6,005 bases of DNA, taken from Chloroflexota bacterium. Lineage in GTDB: Bacteria; Chloroflexota; Dehalococcoidia; SAR202; GCA-002694895. The translations under genes and the position numbers were made by a program. The notes beneath the pieces are model-generated. The model was not told where the DNA came from, did not search any database, and saw only the letters and a list, made by a program, of their open reading frames with translations. This document shows, piece by piece, positions 4,842 to 6,005 of this stretch. Position 1 is the stretch's first letter. Each line of letters starts with the position of its first letter. The DNA lies in the NCBI GenBank assembly GCA_002715665.1, contig PAZO01000015.1:1-6005 (forward strand), in the 5' to 3' direction.

Positions 4842-6005
4842 ACCGTCAAATTCAAGATTTGTAGCAAATTTATTGTCATGATATATAGATTGATTAGCTA
4901 TAACATATTTAATTGGACTGACATTTCTGTCAACTTGCATTAGGTTAGTACTAGTCTCATAAGCAGGAAAATTACTAGAAGAAATTTGCAATCTAAGTTT
5001 CATCCCTTGATTTAATTTAATACTTATAGGACCTAAATCTATTTTATATTTTGTGATAGTTTCTGGTTCTATTTTTTTTCTGATTTCAAAACTCTCAGAA
5101 AAACTTGATCGAATTATTCCATCGCATATATTCCATGAATTATTGTTATGGTCAACATAACATAACCTTGCAGTCCAATCTGTATCTTCAGCACTAGATT
5201 TTGCATATAAATTAACAAAGACATTTCCTGAAATCTCAATAAATGTCTTAATTGGTTTAGTTGTGTATGTTAATACATCTAGTCTGTTTTCAACTTCTAA
5301 TTGATTATGAACTCCTGTATCAAAACTACCTGGAATACCTCCTAAGTGAGCTCCTCCAATTGTTATCACAGGATCAGCAGGATTATAAATAAATTCATCC
5401 GGTTTTTCTTTTCCAGGTTTTTCGAAATTTAAATCTCCATTGAAATTTTTTTCTGCATTTCCATCACTATGAATATACATCTTTAATTTTTTAGTATTTT
5501 CAGGAGGCCACATATATGACTGTTTCCATTGATTTTCTAACATTGTGTAATATTGGACTCTGTATTTATTTTTGTATTCATAATTTTTTAACCAATAATC
5601 ATACCAATCTAACATCATTCCTTGTATATCTATCGATTCTCCTGACGCTTTATTCCCAAAATGCTTAGCTCCAGCCAATGGTTTAGGCATAGGTTCGTGA
5701 GTCCATGGTCCAAGAATCATATTTTGGACATCACTTACATTTTCTTCTGATGAATTAATCATTCCTTCAAAACATCGTAGAGTACCTCTAAGAAATCCGT
5801 CGTACCATCCACCCATATTAAAAACTGGAATATTAATCTTATCAAAATATTCTTTAGGACTTATCTTTTTCCAAAATTTGTTATATGAATCATTGTTAAT
5901 CCAATCATGGTAAAAATTACCCAAATTTTTGAAAGGAGGCAAATCAGAATTACTTAAAGGTGTTTTTATATTTCTAGCATTGATATTTTGTAATATCCAA
6001 TCTGA
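4833..6005 (-). CDS. CocE/NonD family hydrolase, C-terminal part (5' end outside window)
   Basis: 390 residues are visible of a CocE/NonD-type serine hydrolase (X-Pro dipeptidyl-peptidase superfamily), which cleaves esters or acyl-peptide bonds. The frame is open to the edge and already shows family sequence at LPLSNSDLPPF, so a TTG at 5942 is an internal Leu and not the start. The end of the alpha/beta domain carries the catalytic Asp in GGWYDGF (codon 5799-5801) and the catalytic His in LGPWTH (codon 5697-5699), equivalent to CocE D259 and H287. The nucleophile Ser motif must lie beyond the window. The C-terminal jelly-roll domain is shown by DTDWTARLCYVD, CDGIIRSSF, GMKLRLQISSSNFP and the final LEF. 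Substrate cannot be inferred. It converges with the DUF393 gene and overlaps it by 9 nt. Confidence 0.92.
   Translation of the reverse strand, partial: SDWILQNINARNIKTPLSNSDLPPFKNLGNFYHDWINNDSYNKFWKKISPKEYFDKINIPVFNMGGWYDGFLRGTLRCFEGMINSSEENVSDVQNMILGPWTHEPMPKPLAGAKHFGNKASGESIDIQGMMLDWYDYWLKNYEYKNKYRVQYYTMLENQWKQSYMWPPENTKKLKMYIHSDGNAEKNFNGDLNFEKPGKEKPDEFIYNPADPVITIGGAHLGGIPGSFDTGVHNQLEVENRLDVLTYTTKPIKTFIEISGNVFVNLYAKSSAEDTDWTARLCYVDHNNNSWNICDGIIRSSFSESFEIRKKIEPETITKYKIDLGPISIKLNQGMKLRLQISSSNFPAYETSTNLMQVDRNVSPIKYVIANQSIYHDNKFATNLEFDGLI

Noticed and set aside
5940..5942. TTG as start codon of the CocE/NonD hydrolase
   Set aside because: The frame continues upstream to the window edge with family-like sequence, and a start here would lack the catalytic Ser half of the domain.
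1..6005. tRNA, rRNA, CRISPR array, insertion sequence or phage feature
   Set aside because: No cloverleaf-like GC-richer segment, no regularly spaced direct repeats and no transposase or integrase motifs were seen on either strand.

Overview
The window is very AT-rich (by eye about 70% or more A+T) and densely coded, with short intergenic gaps, overlapping genes, AGA/AAA/ATT-rich codon use and standard-code stops (almost all TAA). This looks like a streamlined, probably aquatic, bacterium. The lineage cannot be fixed from the sequence. A CocE/NonD-type hydrolase, a class I photolyase, an FtsZ gene and a GAAC-N4-GTTC (Gram-positive/Actinobacteria/Chloroflexi-type) SOS-like box would fit an AT-rich marine Chloroflexota (SAR202-like) or a similar group. 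That assignment is inference only.

Layout. Minus strand, left half: an ftsZ-family gene (2391->1324), a KdgF-like cupin (1279->950), an alpha/beta hydrolase whose ATG abuts the cupin stop (949->119), and then a well-formed Shine-Dalgarno and ATG at 29 that opens a gene running off the left edge. Plus strand, middle: four tightly packed genes, namely a four-helix membrane protein made of two copies of one unit (2585-2929), a 46-residue single-helix peptide with a Lys/Pro tail (2932-3072), a class I CPD photolyase (3038-4420) and a DUF393/DCC thiol-disulfide protein (4413-4841). Minus strand, right: the C-terminal part of a CocE/NonD (X-Pro dipeptidyl-peptidase type) hydrolase, which converges on the DUF393 gene with a 9-nt overlap and runs off the right edge.

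The most interesting signal is in the 193-nt divergent region between ftsZ and the photolyase operon. A perfect 24-bp palindrome (2425-2448) is centred on GAACATATGTTC, which matches the Bacillus/Actinobacteria-type LexA (SOS) box core. It sits exactly in the spacer of a near-consensus sigma70-type promoter reading into ftsZ (TTGACA - 17 nt - TATTAT). This suggests that a DNA-damage repressor controls an FtsZ that is itself divergent: its GTPase core is intact, its C-terminal subdomain is diverged, and no canonical C-terminal partner-binding peptide is visible. The gene lies back to back with a UV-damage repair operon.

No RNA genes, CRISPR arrays, insertion sequences or convincing Rho-independent terminators were seen.
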